Source of the DNA: Macrostomum hystrix
Lineage: Eukaryota; Platyhelminthes; Macrostomidae
NCBI GenBank assembly: GCA_950097015.1
Contig: CATNEN010000007.1
Location: 4,578,001 to 4,642,000, forward strand
Length of the DNA stretch: 64,000 nt
Direction of reading: 5' to 3'
The notes under the pieces are model-generated. The model had not been told where the DNA came from, did not search any database, and saw nothing but the letters and a program-made list of their open reading frames with translations. Below, one piece after another: positions 21,963 through 33,263 of the stretch; the stretch's first letter is position 1, and every line of letters starts with the position of its first letter. The position numbers and the translations under genes were made by a program.

Positions 21963-21969
21963 TATATAG
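21963..21969 (+). promoter_or_regulatory. TATA box of the neuropeptide gene
   Basis: TATATAG in a GC-rich context (gggctatatagtgcc), 124 bp before the ATG. This puts transcription start near 21990-22000 and leaves a 5' UTR of about 90 nt. Confidence 0.6.
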
Positions 21970-22086
21970 TGCCTACCTGAGCGCACTGCTGAAGCGCACG
22001 GTGAAATCTGGCGAATCTAGCAACTGCTCAATCACCAATCAATTCAGGCTATAAACTGACAGCAGACCTGAGCCTGAGCTTCAAGC

Positions 22087-22505
22087 ATGATGGGCGTTTG
22101 GACACTCGCGCTGGTCAGTGCCGCTCTGCTGGCCTCAGCTCACAGCTCTCCAGTTGACTCACAGCGTGAGTGCCTCAGCCCAAGCCTAGCTTGGCATTGC
22201 AATTTTTGTTCTCCCATCACTGTGGAATCCCGAAACCTCTTGCAGATCAGCGCGCGGACGTGATGGATTCCTCCGACCATAGCGAACTACTCAACCAGGA
22301 GAAGCGCTACGCCGACTTTAAGAAGCGCTACGCCGATTTTAGGAAGCGCTACGCCGATTTTAAGCGCTACACCGACTTCGGGAAGCGCTACGCCGATTTT
22401 AGGAAGCGCTACGCCGACTTTAAGCGCTACACCGAATTCGGGAAGCGCTACGCCGATTTTAGGAAGCGCTACGCCGACTTTAAGCGCAACGGCGACGACG
22501 AGTGA
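22087..22505 (+). CDS. neuropeptide precursor with YADF / YT(D/E)FG repeats
   Basis: Two exons: 22087-22165 and 22246-22505, with an 80-bp GTGAGT...TTGCAG intron. The phases match (phase 1). Exon 1 encodes a clear signal peptide (two Met, then WTLALVSAALLASA). Exon 2 encodes a short acidic spacer and then nine tandem copies of a tetrapeptide core, each bounded by KR, KKR or RKR processing sites: YADF seven times, YTDFG once and YTEFG once. The pattern repeats as YADF(R)-YADF-YT(D/E)FG. The Gly before KR would give C-terminal amidation (YTDF-amide, YTEF-amide). The precursor ends RNGDDE. Secreted neuropeptides act through receptors on other cells. I know no described family with this core. The architecture makes a neuropeptide likely; its identity is open. 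Confidence 0.85.
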
Positions 22506-22784
22506 GGACCTAGGATTGACAGAACATTTTAACAGGTCCTGACTCAAGTGATCACAATTTAGCAGACCCGATGGCAAATGCAAAATATAAACTTGAAAGC
22601 TGAGCCGAACTTCAGGGGCATTGTACTGAGTTTCATTATGAGCACGGCCGAGGCCTTCTCTGACTCTTCTGACGCTCTCGCTTATAAAATGCAATCTAAA
22701 GTAAACGCTTGTCTGGTCACTTTGTTGATAAACTTAAACAGTTCCAAAGCCAGTATAAACTTTATAGTACAGTGAGATTATCAG

Positions 22785-23250
22785 GTTGGTTGGTGTTGAG
22801 TGGGGTTGGTGTGGAGTGAGGTTGGTGTTGAGTGGGGTTGGTGTGGAGTGAGGTTGGTGTTGAGTGGGGTTGGAGTGGAGTGAGAGTGGTGTGGAGTGAG
22901 GTTGGTGTGGAGTGGGGTTGGTGTGGAGTGAGGTTGGTGTTGAGTGGGGTTGGTGTGGAGTGAGAGTGGTGTGGAGTGGGGTTGGTGTGGAGTGGGGTTG
23001 GTGTGGAGTGAGGTTGGTGTTGAGTGGGGTTGGAGTGGAGTGAGAGTGGTGTGGAGTGAGGTTGGTGTGGAGTGGGGTTGGTGTGGAGTGGGGTTGGTGT
23101 GGAGTGAGAGTGGTGTGGAGTGGGGTTGGTGTGGAGTGAGGTTGATGTTGAGTGGGGTTGGTGTGGAGTGAGAGTGGTGTGGAGTGAGGTTGGTGTGGAG
23201 TGAGGTTGGTGTGGATTGAGGTTGGTGTGGAGTGAGGCTGGTGTGGCGTT
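22785..23250. repeat. 16-bp GT-rich tandem repeat, about 29 copies
   Basis: The unit is ggttggtgtggagtga with tgttgagtgg and gagagtgg variants. It starts about 280 bp after the neuropeptide stop codon. Confidence 0.95.
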
Positions 23251-24930
23251 AGGTTAGCATGTGATCTTGATCTGTGTAGTGAGTTTGATCTTGAGTATCA
23301 CATTGATTCGGTGTCCCAATGATTTTCTTTAGAACCAGTTGACGCACCAAACTGGTAAAATCGAATGGGCCAATTCTGCTACTCACAAGTAGCAAAACGC
23401 GACAACAGCGGCTGAAAATACTTCCTCACTCCTACAAAGAAGCTAGTCGCGTTCCGAGAGAAGAAATAAGAATTGAAGCGACCAAGAAAGAGCGAGTGGG
23501 GCCATTGCAGGCCAGGAGCGCAACAGCTGCGCATTTGTAGTAAAAAACCGCAGCAGGCCCGCCAAGCACACTTCAGCTGCCGCATCCGCCACCAGCTGAC
23601 CCGTTTCGCTACGCAGCCAGCGCTTCTAACAGGGCTAAAATTAGGCATCTCAGAGCCTCCCCCTCCAGTGAGTGACAGCTTTGACGCTCGCAGTAGCGTG
23701 ATTGAGCTGTTCCATTACTGACGGAGCTCACCAGAAAGCAGGAGGTACTACTGAGGTGCTGCAGGAACGTTAGAATTCCGGCCCAGAGGGTCAATTAAAG
23801 TCACTGTTTTGCTACAAAACATCGCAGCTTGCCGGGAGGAATTTATTTTTTTCTGTCGCAAATCTTGCTACAGCTGGGCAGAGCGAGTGCGAGTTTGTTT
23901 TCATTCCATGAAAAAGCAAGGCTGTAATTCGACATTTCGTAGATCTAGTCGCGAATCGACTGTCTCGGGCTCGCACCGGGGCTTCTGCAGTTAAACAAGT
24001 TTCAGGGCTGGAGCAGCCAGATGATGCTCGACTAGTCGGCCGGGATATTCTGGGATACAGCGATTTACAGGGAGCCACTGCTATCAGCTGGGTGGCAATC
24101 GGCGATATAGTTCGCTGGAAAATTGCCCTAAATATTGGGATTTTATTTCTTCAGCTACGCTAACCGTTCGCCTCCGCGATTCCTGCTTATCCCATCCGAT
24201 CCTCTCTGACCTTTCCACCGCGCGGCCTAGTTGAGGGGCCTGAGGGGAAGATGGGGGACTTGACTAAATTTACAACGAGCTGCTGCTGCTGCTGCGTAGG
24301 GAAAGCATAGAGAATGTAAGCGACTGGAGGGAGGCTGGCCAGGTTGCGGGATCGTTCAGCCCGCCGATGATGGCAAAGTTAGAACGCATTGAGGAACTGC
24401 ATAAACAATGCTGGAAACTGGAACGGCGAAACTGCGAAGCCCAGATCCCGATTTTCCTCGCTCTCCCCACTCCTTTGCGAGTTCGCCTGGCTTTCGTGCG
24501 ACCAGGGAGAGAGGAGGGAAGGGAGAGGAGGCGGATGGGGAGAAAGTCCGCTGCTAGGAAAAAGAGCGGATGAGGAGATGCGGGAGGCCAGCACAGCTGC
24601 GCGGAGGCATGGCAAGGCGATGGAGGGCCAGCGGCAGCAGCGGCAGGGCTGCCTTGGCTCACTGCCAGGACTTTGCAGAATCCATCAGCTGGTTGGGAGC
24701 CTGGGTCGCTGCGCACTTTGGTGGCAGGCCAGCTGTTGCTGGGGGACTGGTGTATGTAGGTGGGGTTAGGAACAGAAACTGGAAAGCTTTGGCCTGCTTG
24801 CAGTTGGAGATCGCTTCAATCAGTTTAGGGACTGACTGCTTTTTCTTCGCCAATGTCCTACCTGGTTTTGTGCCTTCACTCGACAGAAACACGGGTTCGA
24901 TCACTTCGCATTTCATTACCACCGCGGCGG
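23251..24930. other. unassigned region with weak plus-strand coding signal
   Basis: A plus frame open from 24268 reads ELLLLLRRESIENVSDWREA and, after MM at 24367, an amphipathic LERIEELHKQCWKLERR helix. Another frame near 24630-24750 contains FAESISWLGAWVAAHFGG. The frames differ, no donor/acceptor pair is convincing, and overlapping minus frames are also open. I could not turn this into a gene. Confidence 0.25.
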
Positions 24931-25582
24931 ACTAGCAACTTACTGCTGCAGCTAGCAACTTACTGCTGCAGCTAGCAACTTACTGCTGATGGTAGCAACT
25001 TACTGCTGCAGCTAGCAACTTACTGCTGCAGCTAGCAACTTACTGCTGATGGTAGCAACTTACTGCTGCAGCTAGCAACTTACTGCTGATGGTAGCAACT
25101 TACTGCTGCAGCTAGCAACTTACTGCTGATGGTAGCAACTTACTGCTGCAGCTAGCAACTTACTGCTGATGGTAGCAACTTACTGCTGCAGCTAGCAACT
25201 TACTGCTGATGGTAGCAACTTACTGCTGCAGCTAGCAACTTACTGCTGATGGTAGCAACTTACTGCTGCAGCTAGCAACTTACTGCTGATGGTAGCAACT
25301 TACTGCTGCAGCTAGCAACTTACTGCTGATGGTAGCAACTTACTGCTGCAGCTAGCAACTTACTGCTGATGGTAGCAACTTACTGCTGCAGCTAGCAACT
25401 TACTGCTGATGGTAGCAACTTACTGCTGCAGCTAGCAACTTACTGCTGATGGTAGCAACTTACTGCTGCAGCTAGCAACTTACTGCTGATGGTAGCAACT
25501 TACTGCTGCAGCTAGCAACTTACTGCTGCAGCTAGCAACTTACTGCTGATGGTAGCAACTTACTGCTGCAGCTAGCAACTTG
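24931..25582. repeat. 20-bp tandem repeat organised as 40-bp dimers
   Basis: Two unit types, tagcaacttactgctgcagc and tagcaacttactgctgatgg, alternate strictly over most of the array (about 32 units), so the effective repeat is a 40-bp dimer. Confidence 0.97.
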
Positions 25583-26508
25583 TTTCAACATGAAATAAAT
25601 AACAGAAGAGATTTTAGTTTCGCGCTCCCGCCAAAAGTGCCATGATTTCTGAATCCATCTGAACAGCACATTATTACACATGAAACAGAACAATAGCAGC
25701 AAAGCCCTATAAAAAATAGCAACTCAGCTTTGCCAAGCGAACATTTTGCGCAATGCAGCACTTAAGATTCCTAAGAATGCAAGGTCAGCCAATGACGGCG
25801 CTGAGTGGTCAACTGGTTCAGTGCAACCCCTGATTTGCTCATTTAAAGACCATTTGATAGGAAAATAGTTCAGAGTCATGAAGCAGACACTAACACAGAC
25901 TGACTCTGAGCTGAGTTATGCAAACATGATTTTACTGCTCAACTCAAGCTGATGTTGCACATACTGGGAAAAATACGGTGAAAGAAAACAGCAATGGACT
26001 AAATCAAATTAAGGCGGCAAACACTTTTGTTGAGGTGATGAAGGACAATAAAAAATGAGCAGCGGAGTCATTCGGGGCATGCGGGTGGAGGAAATAAAAA
26101 TCTCACTCATTCTGTTTTCGGATCGGAGCAACGGCAGTCCACAGCAAGCAGCTGAGCAGTTCTCTCTGTGAGGAGCTTGGATCCAATGGAAGATCAACTC
26201 ACCAAACTGCTCAGGTCAGTGCTCATCTAACCCGAGTTCTCAGCTCAAGCTGAAATTTCGCTCTTCCAAGGATTCCCGCTACTCTGCGAACCTCCTAGCA
26301 AAATTAGAAACGGACAATCTGATTGCAAAGTAAATCTAACGAAACGGGTGCAACTTCAGTGAAAGGAAAATGTTGAAAAATTAGCGAAATTGCGGAAGAA
26401 ATTACAATACAATCAAGCCTCCAGCCCAAGAGGAAGACAATTATTTTAACAAAAAGTGCATAAATAAGTAAACAAACAAAATAGACAAATTGGTCGGCTT
26501 TGATGCAG
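25583..26508. other. intergenic, no firm gene
   Basis: A possible small first exon lies at 26186-26214 (ATG, ten codons reading MEDQLTKLLR, then a GTCAGT donor). Its phase does not match the candidate exon at 26509. Confidence 0.25.
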
Positions 26509-26654
26509 CGGAATTGAATCTGGAGGAGACTCAAATCGATGAGATTGCAAGTCAACCTGACGAAAACTTTTTGTATGACAGAATGACACCAGCTGCGATT
26601 TCTGTGGCCTCCATTCGAGCTGTTGACAGCACCAACCGCTACAGTCTCTACTAA
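26509..26654 (+). CDS. putative terminal exon, unknown protein
   Basis: After an acceptor-like ttgatgcag, 47 codons stay open and read like protein (ELNLEETQIDEIASQPDENF and onward to SIRAVDSTNRYSLY-stop). It would sit tail to tail with yap. No partner exon in matching phase was found and no family is recognised. Confidence 0.25.
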
Positions 26655-27500
26655 TCCAACGGCTTTTTGCCAGAATTTTTAGTGTCACGCTGTCACTTTG
26701 ACAGCCAGTTTGGTGGCCTCTCAAACGAGTGCATCGATGACAGGCGACTAATGAGGCGAAAAAAGTCGAGGCAGCGTGAGAGAGTGGGCGAGAAAAATTT
26801 AGAGCGAAAATTCGATTCAAAAGCGCAATAAACGGTGAGCTAAGAGTACATACACCAGGGCTACTTGTACCGGACAAGCGTCGATGACGTCAGCATGCTA
26901 GCAGAGGCGAGGCAGAAAAGCGACAGCAGAGGAGAGCGATGGTAGCAATGACCGCAATGGCGAGCATGCATTGTTTAATGTGCTCAGAGCTGTCTCCGGC
27001 ACGGCGGATTTTCCACATTCAAATCGCTGAGTCATGGAATTTTATGTACAACGAGTTGGGTTGATCGATAGTTTCAGGGATGGTGGGGAAAAGCGATAAA
27101 AAGGGAAAACGAACGAGAAGAAAAAATTGCCCTGGTCACGTTTATAACTGGAAGAAGCACCATTTTGCTTGTGTGACAGAAAGGTCACCACCAGGAGTCC
27201 TCAGCAAGCAGAAAAAGGAGCGCACAAAAGTCGTGCTCCGCTTGCCCGAGGCCCGGTGGCGACAGAAAGTCAGTGACAAAAAAGTTTCTGAAAAAGCAGA
27301 AAGTCGTTGCGTGCAGAAAAAAGCGCCGGCCACAGAGAGGCATCGGAGGCGAGAAAGTGTCGCCGAGGCTGCGTTGCGTCGTCCGCGATGCGTAGAAAGT
27401 GAGAAAAACTCTGAAAAAGCAGAACATCGACTAGCGGCTCAGCCGGCACTTTCTCGTTCGCTTCCCCCGTCTCTCTCTGTGTGAGGCCAGCTGGCTCGCA
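26655..27500. other. 3' side of yap; no firm gene
   Basis: A 134-codon plus frame (27080-27484) of Lys/Arg-rich sequence has repeats such as gaaagtcagtgac and gaaaaagcagaaagtcg. It lies opposite the expected yap 3' UTR and is probably not coding. Confidence 0.35.
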
Positions 27501-29490
27501 TCAAATGGAGCCCTGAAAGTCGGTTCGAAACGACGGCAGATCGATGTCAGCCGCCAAAAGGAGGTCGGCTTCCTTCAGGCTGGACAAGAGGCCGTCAACG
27601 CTCGTGTCGGAGGCGTCAGTGTCCATCTGGCACGGACCGCCATCTGGAGGAGTTGGAAGGAGGCATTCTTGCTGGCATCGAGAGACCGTTGGGCTAATGA
27701 TATCCCAGACACTGGAACATGTGTCAGAGCATCACACCGATACTTGAATGGGTGTCAGACTTGAATGGGTATCAGACTTGAATGGGTGTCAGACTTGAAT
27801 GGGTGTCACACTTGAATGGGTGTCACACTTGAATGGGTGTCACACTTGAATGGGTGTCACACTTGAATGGGTGTCACTCTTGAATGGGTGTCAGACTTGA
27901 ATGGGTGTCACACTTGAATGGGTGTCACACTTGAATGGGTGTCAGACTTGAATGGGTGTCACACTTGAATGGGTGTCACACTTGAATGGGTATCAGACTT
28001 GAATGGGTGTCACACTTGAATGGGTGTCACACTTGAATGGGTGTCACACTTGAATGGGTGTCACACTTGAATGGGTATCAGACTTGAATGGGTGTCAGAC
28101 TTGAATGGGTGTCACACTTGAATGAGTGTCAGAGCATCACACCGATACTTCCATGCATCCGATACACCGATACATCCCATGGTAAACCCAAAGCTTTGTA
28201 CAGAAGAATTCGAGTAGTTTGCCGAAGTAAGCTTCACTCACCGAGCTCTAACAGCGGCGGCGTTGCCACAGACTCTGGCGCCAGTCCTGAGTCCGAGGAC
28301 TCCTGCCTGCGGTGATCGATGCCGAACACGCACTGGAGCGTTGGATCAGAGGCGACTCCACCGCTGCCACTGCTGCCTCCACTGTGATGGTGCTGCTTTA
28401 ACATCTCCTGCCGCATCAGCTGCTCCTGATGCAGCGAACGGTGGAAATAAATTCAAGAATAAGAAAACTGCAGACTCAAACAGAAAACACGGCTCAAAAG
28501 TGTCCACTCACATTCCTGGTGGCCATCTCCAGTTTGCGCCGCAGCTGCTCCTTCTGGGCGGTCAAGCAGCTCAGCTTACGGTGAGCGTTGCACCTGGCCA
28601 GGTAGTCCAGGTGCAGGCGGCAGACCTCGCTGGCTGACTGACCCCAGCCCGACTGCAGCTGGCGCGGAATGCGTGGGTCGTACCAACTGGTCGACTTGCT
28701 GTTGTGGTCCACAAAGTAGATCTTGTTCTCGTCGTTGAAGGCCATCTCCCAGCCGGCTGGCAGAGGGTGGATTTCGAACTCGGGCGGGCATGCGGGCGAC
28801 TCAGTGAACCTGCAGGCAAGACAAAAAGGAAAGCATGGAAACCGTATCGGAGTTTCAGTTTCTTTAATAATAGTTCACTTACGGCTCCCGCATGCCAGCG
28901 TCGGTAACGCTGGTCTGACGTTGCTGATGGTAGAAGGTCTGCTGACCGAGGCTAAATTGCTGCTGCTGCTGTTGCTGCATTGCCGCAGCCGCAGCCGCCG
29001 CAGCAGCCGCAGCAGCCTGGTTGGATATCTTGGCAGGAGAGGAATGAGCTCGCGTGTGTGATACGGAGGCCGCACCAGCAGCTGCAGAGTTAAAGGACAT
29101 TGCGGCAGCGTCGGTCCGCTGCATTAGCACGTTCGAGCCCGTTTCCATAGCAACTGACGATACAACGGCTGCAACAGCCGGCTGAAAAGAATTCCGCTGC
29201 ATCGGGGCCACCCCGGAGGCGCTGCGAAAGTGGCACCCCCCGATTGGGGGCGACACGCTCGGCTGCAGCACCACCGACTGGGGACTCGGGTCGAAAAAGG
29301 ATCGCGGCAGCTTCCTGTCCTTCAGTGGTTTGGCTGACGAAAGGGAGCAAGAGGGATCGTCGACTACCCTGAACATTTCTTCAAGGCTTTTGCTTGAGTC
29401 CTCTCTTGTGTGCACTTGGATATGGCCAGCATTGGCGGTGCTGGAACAGCCTCCACCGAGTTCCTCAGAGTACTGAGGAGGAAGCGCCAT
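27501..29490 (-). CDS. yap: Yorkie/YAP transcriptional co-activator, four exons
   Basis: Exons on the minus strand: 29490-28883, 28809-28512, 28425-28242 and 27643-27501. All have GT-AG borders with matching phases; 410 aa. The TEAD-binding region is at about residues 35-70 (SLEEMFRVV ... RKLPRSFFDPSP). HxRxxS motifs for LATS kinase occur at Ser32 (HTREDS), Ser150 (HTRAHS, equal to human YAP Ser127) and Ser345 (HRRQES). One WW domain spans 218-248 (HPLPAGWE ... TSWYDP, Trp223 and Trp245), followed by a Leu-rich coiled coil. SSDSGL (345-350) matches the YAP phosphodegron. Poly-Ala and poly-Gln tracts sit near 159-178. The protein ends DFQGSI without the vertebrate PDZ-binding tail. It is the nuclear effector of Hippo signalling. 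An acceptor (ttttcgcag) 7 nt before ATG suggests leader splicing. The second WW domain of many YAPs is absent. Confidence 0.95.
27722..28150. repeat. 17-bp minisatellite in yap intron 3
   Basis: The unit is gtcacacttgaatgggt (about 24 copies), with gtcagactt and gtatcagactt variants. Both margins carry the same word, gtcagagcatcacaccgata (about 27722 and 28128), so the array is bracketed by a direct repeat. Confidence 0.95.
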
Positions 29491-30319
29491 TTTGCGTCTG
29501 CGAAAATAAAGATCTGACCGCTGGAGCGAACGGTGCGACTTTTAAATAACCCGCGGCTTTTGACGAACGTATTATAACAAAGGTGTGTTATTTATAATGT
29601 TGAATTAGCATGGTATAAAAACTTATTACACAAAAATGCAAAATGCTGCTAATTTTTTTTATATCCTGTTTGCTTTCTAGTACAAAATAAAAGCATTTTT
29701 TTATTTTCACCGAAAAAATCACGCCACAAGCATTACAATAAGCGGCTTGATTTTTTAACCTTCCTTCAGACAATCTTTCGAATCAACACAGCTTTCTGTG
29801 AAGGAAAAATATGATCAGAAAAATGGGAGCAGTGAGAGAACAAAAAATGAAAAAATTAAATTGGCTGGCTAAAGCCTTAGTGAGAATTATTTCAATAATG
29901 AATTGTCAATAAATTATCAATAATTATTTTAGCAATACATAAAGCTTAATTTATTACTGTAATTTTTTAATTTGCAGTAAAGAATAGAATGCCATCTACA
30001 AGAACCAAACATTAGTATAAATTTTATCCATTTTTTTTATTTGTCAAACATATTTTGTTTAACCTTTAAACTTTATTTATTAGATAGTCATTTTATTATC
30101 AAAACGTACATTACAAAATATACCATAGAAAAAAAGAAAACGAAAAAAGAGAATCAGAAAATTTATCTTTAAATGATATATGAATATGATTCATTTAAAA
30201 ATATTTGTGCTAAACAAGATGTACATGCCCTATATAGTGCGAACAATACACTAATACCTACGAGAATTGACACAAAAGTTATCATATCACTGCTGACAAC
30301 AGCTAAGCTAAAATAGTTG
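29491..30319. other. AT-rich upstream region of yap, no gene seen
   Basis: Very AT-rich from about 29570. No coding frame or repeat could be supported. Confidence 0.45.
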
Positions 30320-31062
30320 TAGAGGATGGACACCCAGTAGCAGATGATGGACACCGAATAGCTGAGAATGGACACCCAGTAGCAGAGGACGGACACCCAG
30401 TAGCAGAGGATGGACACTCGGTAGCAGCTGATGGACACCCAGTAGCAGATGATGGACACCCAGTAGCATATGATGGACACCGAATAGCTGAGGATAGACA
30501 CCCAGTAGCAGAGGATGGACACCCAGTAGCAGAGGATGGACACCCAGTAGCAGATGGTGGACACCCAGTAGCAGATGATGGACACCCAGTAGCAGAGGAT
30601 GGACACCCAGTAGCAGATGGTGGACACCCAGTAGCAGATGATGGACACCCAGTAGCAGAGGATGGACACCCAGTAGCAGATGATGGACACCGAATAGCTG
30701 AGGATGGACACCCAGTAGCAGAGGATGGACACCGAATAGCTGAGGATAGACACCCAGTAGCAGATGGTGGACACCCAGTAGCAGATGGTGTACACCCAGT
30801 AGCAGATGGTGGACACCCAGTAGCAGATGATGGACACCCAGTAGCAGAGGATGGACACCCAGTAGCAGATGATGGACACCGAATAGCTGAGGATGGACAC
30901 CCAGTAGCAGAGGATGGACACCGAATAGCTGAGGATGGACACCCAGTAGCAGATGGTGGACACCCAGTAGCAGATGGTGGACACCCAGTAGCAGATGGTG
31001 GACACCCAGTAGCAGATGGTGGACACCCAGTAGCAGATGGTGGACACCCAGTAGCAGATATA
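30320..31062. repeat. 21-bp tandem satellite, about 35 copies
   Basis: The unit is ggacacccagtagcagatga with gaggat, gatggt and ccgaatagctga variants. The minus-strand frames of about 270-300 codons across it are repeat artefacts. Confidence 0.96.
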
Positions 31063-31954
31063 AGACAGTTCCAATTTTGTTGAGAATCAGTTTTCACGTC
31101 AGTTGTCATGAAGCTTATTACTCGCTAAACTATTTTAATTGGGAGGCGTAATTTTGCGTCCGCTGAGATGAGGCGTGAATGTGGCTCACCTGTGGCTAAT
31201 CTAAAGTTAGCAACAAACAAACGTGACGAACAAACATTCTACCCAGATGACGCACTTGCTTCAAGACATTTCGATGAAAAGGTTAAACAATAGGTGGGCC
31301 AGTCTGGGTGAGAGATTGAGAACTACAATTCTCAGAAATCTGCTGCTCATGAAGCAATCTTCTCACCATAGATGATGAGCCGGGAATTCCGAAATTATGT
31401 ACAGCCACGTCGTGTAATTACTGTTTTCCATAGTTTAAAATAAGCTTTTTGAGTTCTGTTGTTGGAATTCATTTTACTCGTACTTAAAAGCATTAAAATG
31501 GCACATTGTATATACATTTCCAGGAAATTTGTGCGGTAATGAAACTGCTACCTGTGAAAAATTATAGGTGGAAAATATCCATGACATAATCAATTTCACG
31601 ATATAGACTTCAGAACTGTCATAATAGCTTTTCAGTTGAACCGTTTTTTAATTCCAAACACTTTCTTTTTCGCGACAAAATAGGTTGTTTTAAGTTTTAA
31701 GATGAGTACCTGAGGTGTCAGATGAGTACCTGAGGTGTCAGATGAGTACCTGAGGTGTCAGCTGAGTACCTGATATGTCATAGGAGCTCGTACGTCTTTT
31801 GATTTGTCAAAGCGCCGGACATTGTCAACGGGGTGGACTTTTCACTCGCTGGCTCTGAAGCGCGCCATCCGACGCTGCCCTCATCTGTTACTTGTTGTTT
31901 TATCTCTACACTGCAGGAATAGGGTTAGGCCATAGACAGAAGCAGTCGGAAGGG
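31063..31954. other. intergenic with one short tandem repeat
   Basis: Unique AT-rich sequence. At about 31700-31782 there are four copies of a 20-bp unit, gatgagtacctgaggtgtca, the last one diverged. Confidence 0.6.
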
Positions 31955-32299
31955 GCCGTGGCAGAGCGGTTTAACGCGTTTCGAACCAAGTTCCCTAAAC
32001 TCGATTCTGCAGCGAGGCCGCATTCATTTGGGGTGCAGCAGCCGAGAGAAGGTTTGCTGGCCTGTCGTGCAATTCGCGCCCCCCTTTAGGGCCAACCTCC
32101 AAGGCACACTGAAAGTGTATACTGCCCGACAATGTAAAAGTCACACCTGTGTGAGCGTGTGCCTGCGTACAGTATCTGTGCGTGTGTGCTCAGGAGTCAG
32201 CGGAATGGGCAGAACCGCATCCTCACTGGCTGCGAGTCTAGTGTCACCAAACGATGTGCCAATGCCTGTAACCCTTCTATAGTTTTTTTTATTCTCGGC
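31955..32299 (+). mobile_element. SINE-A copy
   Basis: Head gtggcagagcggtttaacgc, then the shared body (agggccaacctccaaggcac, gagtcagcggaatgggcaga, tagtgtcaccaaacgatgtg). The tail runs into a T-rich stretch at about 32280. Confidence 0.85.
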
Positions 32300-32365
32300 G
32301 GTGAAATCTCAGGTAGCAATGAACATTTGTTTCTCGGCCTTCCTAGTAGCCGCGACGGCACCCGC

Positions 32366-32665
32366 CTAGCAGACATCGAGCTGGCCGCCGCTGTCAGCCT
32401 GCTGCCCATCACCACGCCTGGGACCTGCGATTGCAGGGAGCCGCTTGATGCCTCGGGCGACCGCGCCCTGACTTTTCATCGCGGAGTCGAGCGGTTCCGG
32501 TGGCATGACGAGCTCAATGCGCGAATCCGTTGACCAGCTGGGTGAAGCTGGCTTCCCGGCGGTCCTGGAGCTCGCTGGCCTGTCCGGGAGCGACTCCTGC
32601 CTGTTCGAGGGCGTCACTGTGGTGGCACGAGCGGGATCTGCCGTTGGCCTGGGCGCCTGTCCGCT
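32366..32665 (-). CDS. putative exon, frame undecided
   Basis: A strong minus-strand acceptor (aaaattttttcag) at 32666 opens GC-rich sequence in which two frames stay open: one for 50 codons (RTGAQANGRSRSC ... TQLVNGFAH-stop at 32514) and one for 99 (ending GGQLDVC-stop). It could be a 3' exon of the gene starting at 35768, but the phase of that exon (1) fits only a third, short frame. Left unresolved. Confidence 0.3.
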   Translation of the reverse strand, partial: SGQAPRPTADPARATTVTPSNRQESLPDRPASSRTAGKPASPSWSTDSRIELVMPPEPLDSAMKSQGAVARGIKRLPAIAGPRRGDGQQADSGGQLDVC

Positions 32666-32699
32666 GAAAAAATTTTGACTTATTTTCACAGACCTTCAC

Positions 32700-33174
32700 T
32701 TCTATAAAGTTGTGAAGTATAAGAAATGTTAACTAAAAACATCCTATTTTGTTTCATTCCTTTAAAAAAAATTAAGAGAAGATCACTTAAAACGATAATT
32801 AAGAAAACTCCCATACTTAGCTTGCTCAAACTTTATGCACATGTCTCCAGAATTTTCTATTCTAGCACCTGCAAAAGCAGGAATCAGACCCCGAAAATAG
32901 AATCAAAGGGGCAGGATAGGAATGGAAATTCCTTCCAACACAGCCGCAGGACTGCAGCTCAAACTTCTTCGCCATTGGATAGAAGGATTCATTATTGTTG
33001 TTATTAAACGAAAACAGCTGGACCACACTAGCACTGTCCTTCGAAAACTGAGTAGCCATTAGTAGGTGCTAACCCGCCTGAGCTCTGTGTGCGAGATCTG
33101 AACTGAAAACTGGAAGCTTGCCAACAACACTTGGAATTACCGACGGGTTAACCGACACCCCGACAAGGAATTCT
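32700..33174. other. upstream region of the secreted-protein gene
   Basis: No coding sequence is supported. The region ends in the TATA box at 33175. Confidence 0.4.
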
Positions 33175-33182
33175 TATAAATA
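33175..33182 (+). promoter_or_regulatory. TATA box TATAAATA
   Basis: A consensus TATA element (ttcttataaatagcag) 89 bp before the ATG at 33264. Transcription start is expected near 33205, giving a 5' UTR of roughly 60 nt. Confidence 0.65.
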
Positions 33183-33263
33183 GCAGCCATCCTGTATGGC
33201 TAGCCAACACCAACCCGAAAGCCTGAGCCAGAAACTGCAGCCCCGAACAGAGAAGCTCGAGCC

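Noticed and set aside
30169-31109. Membrane-like or Cys-rich repeat proteins on the minus strand
   Set aside because: Both readings come from the same 21-bp satellite, and the frame extends only as far as the array plus chance flanks.
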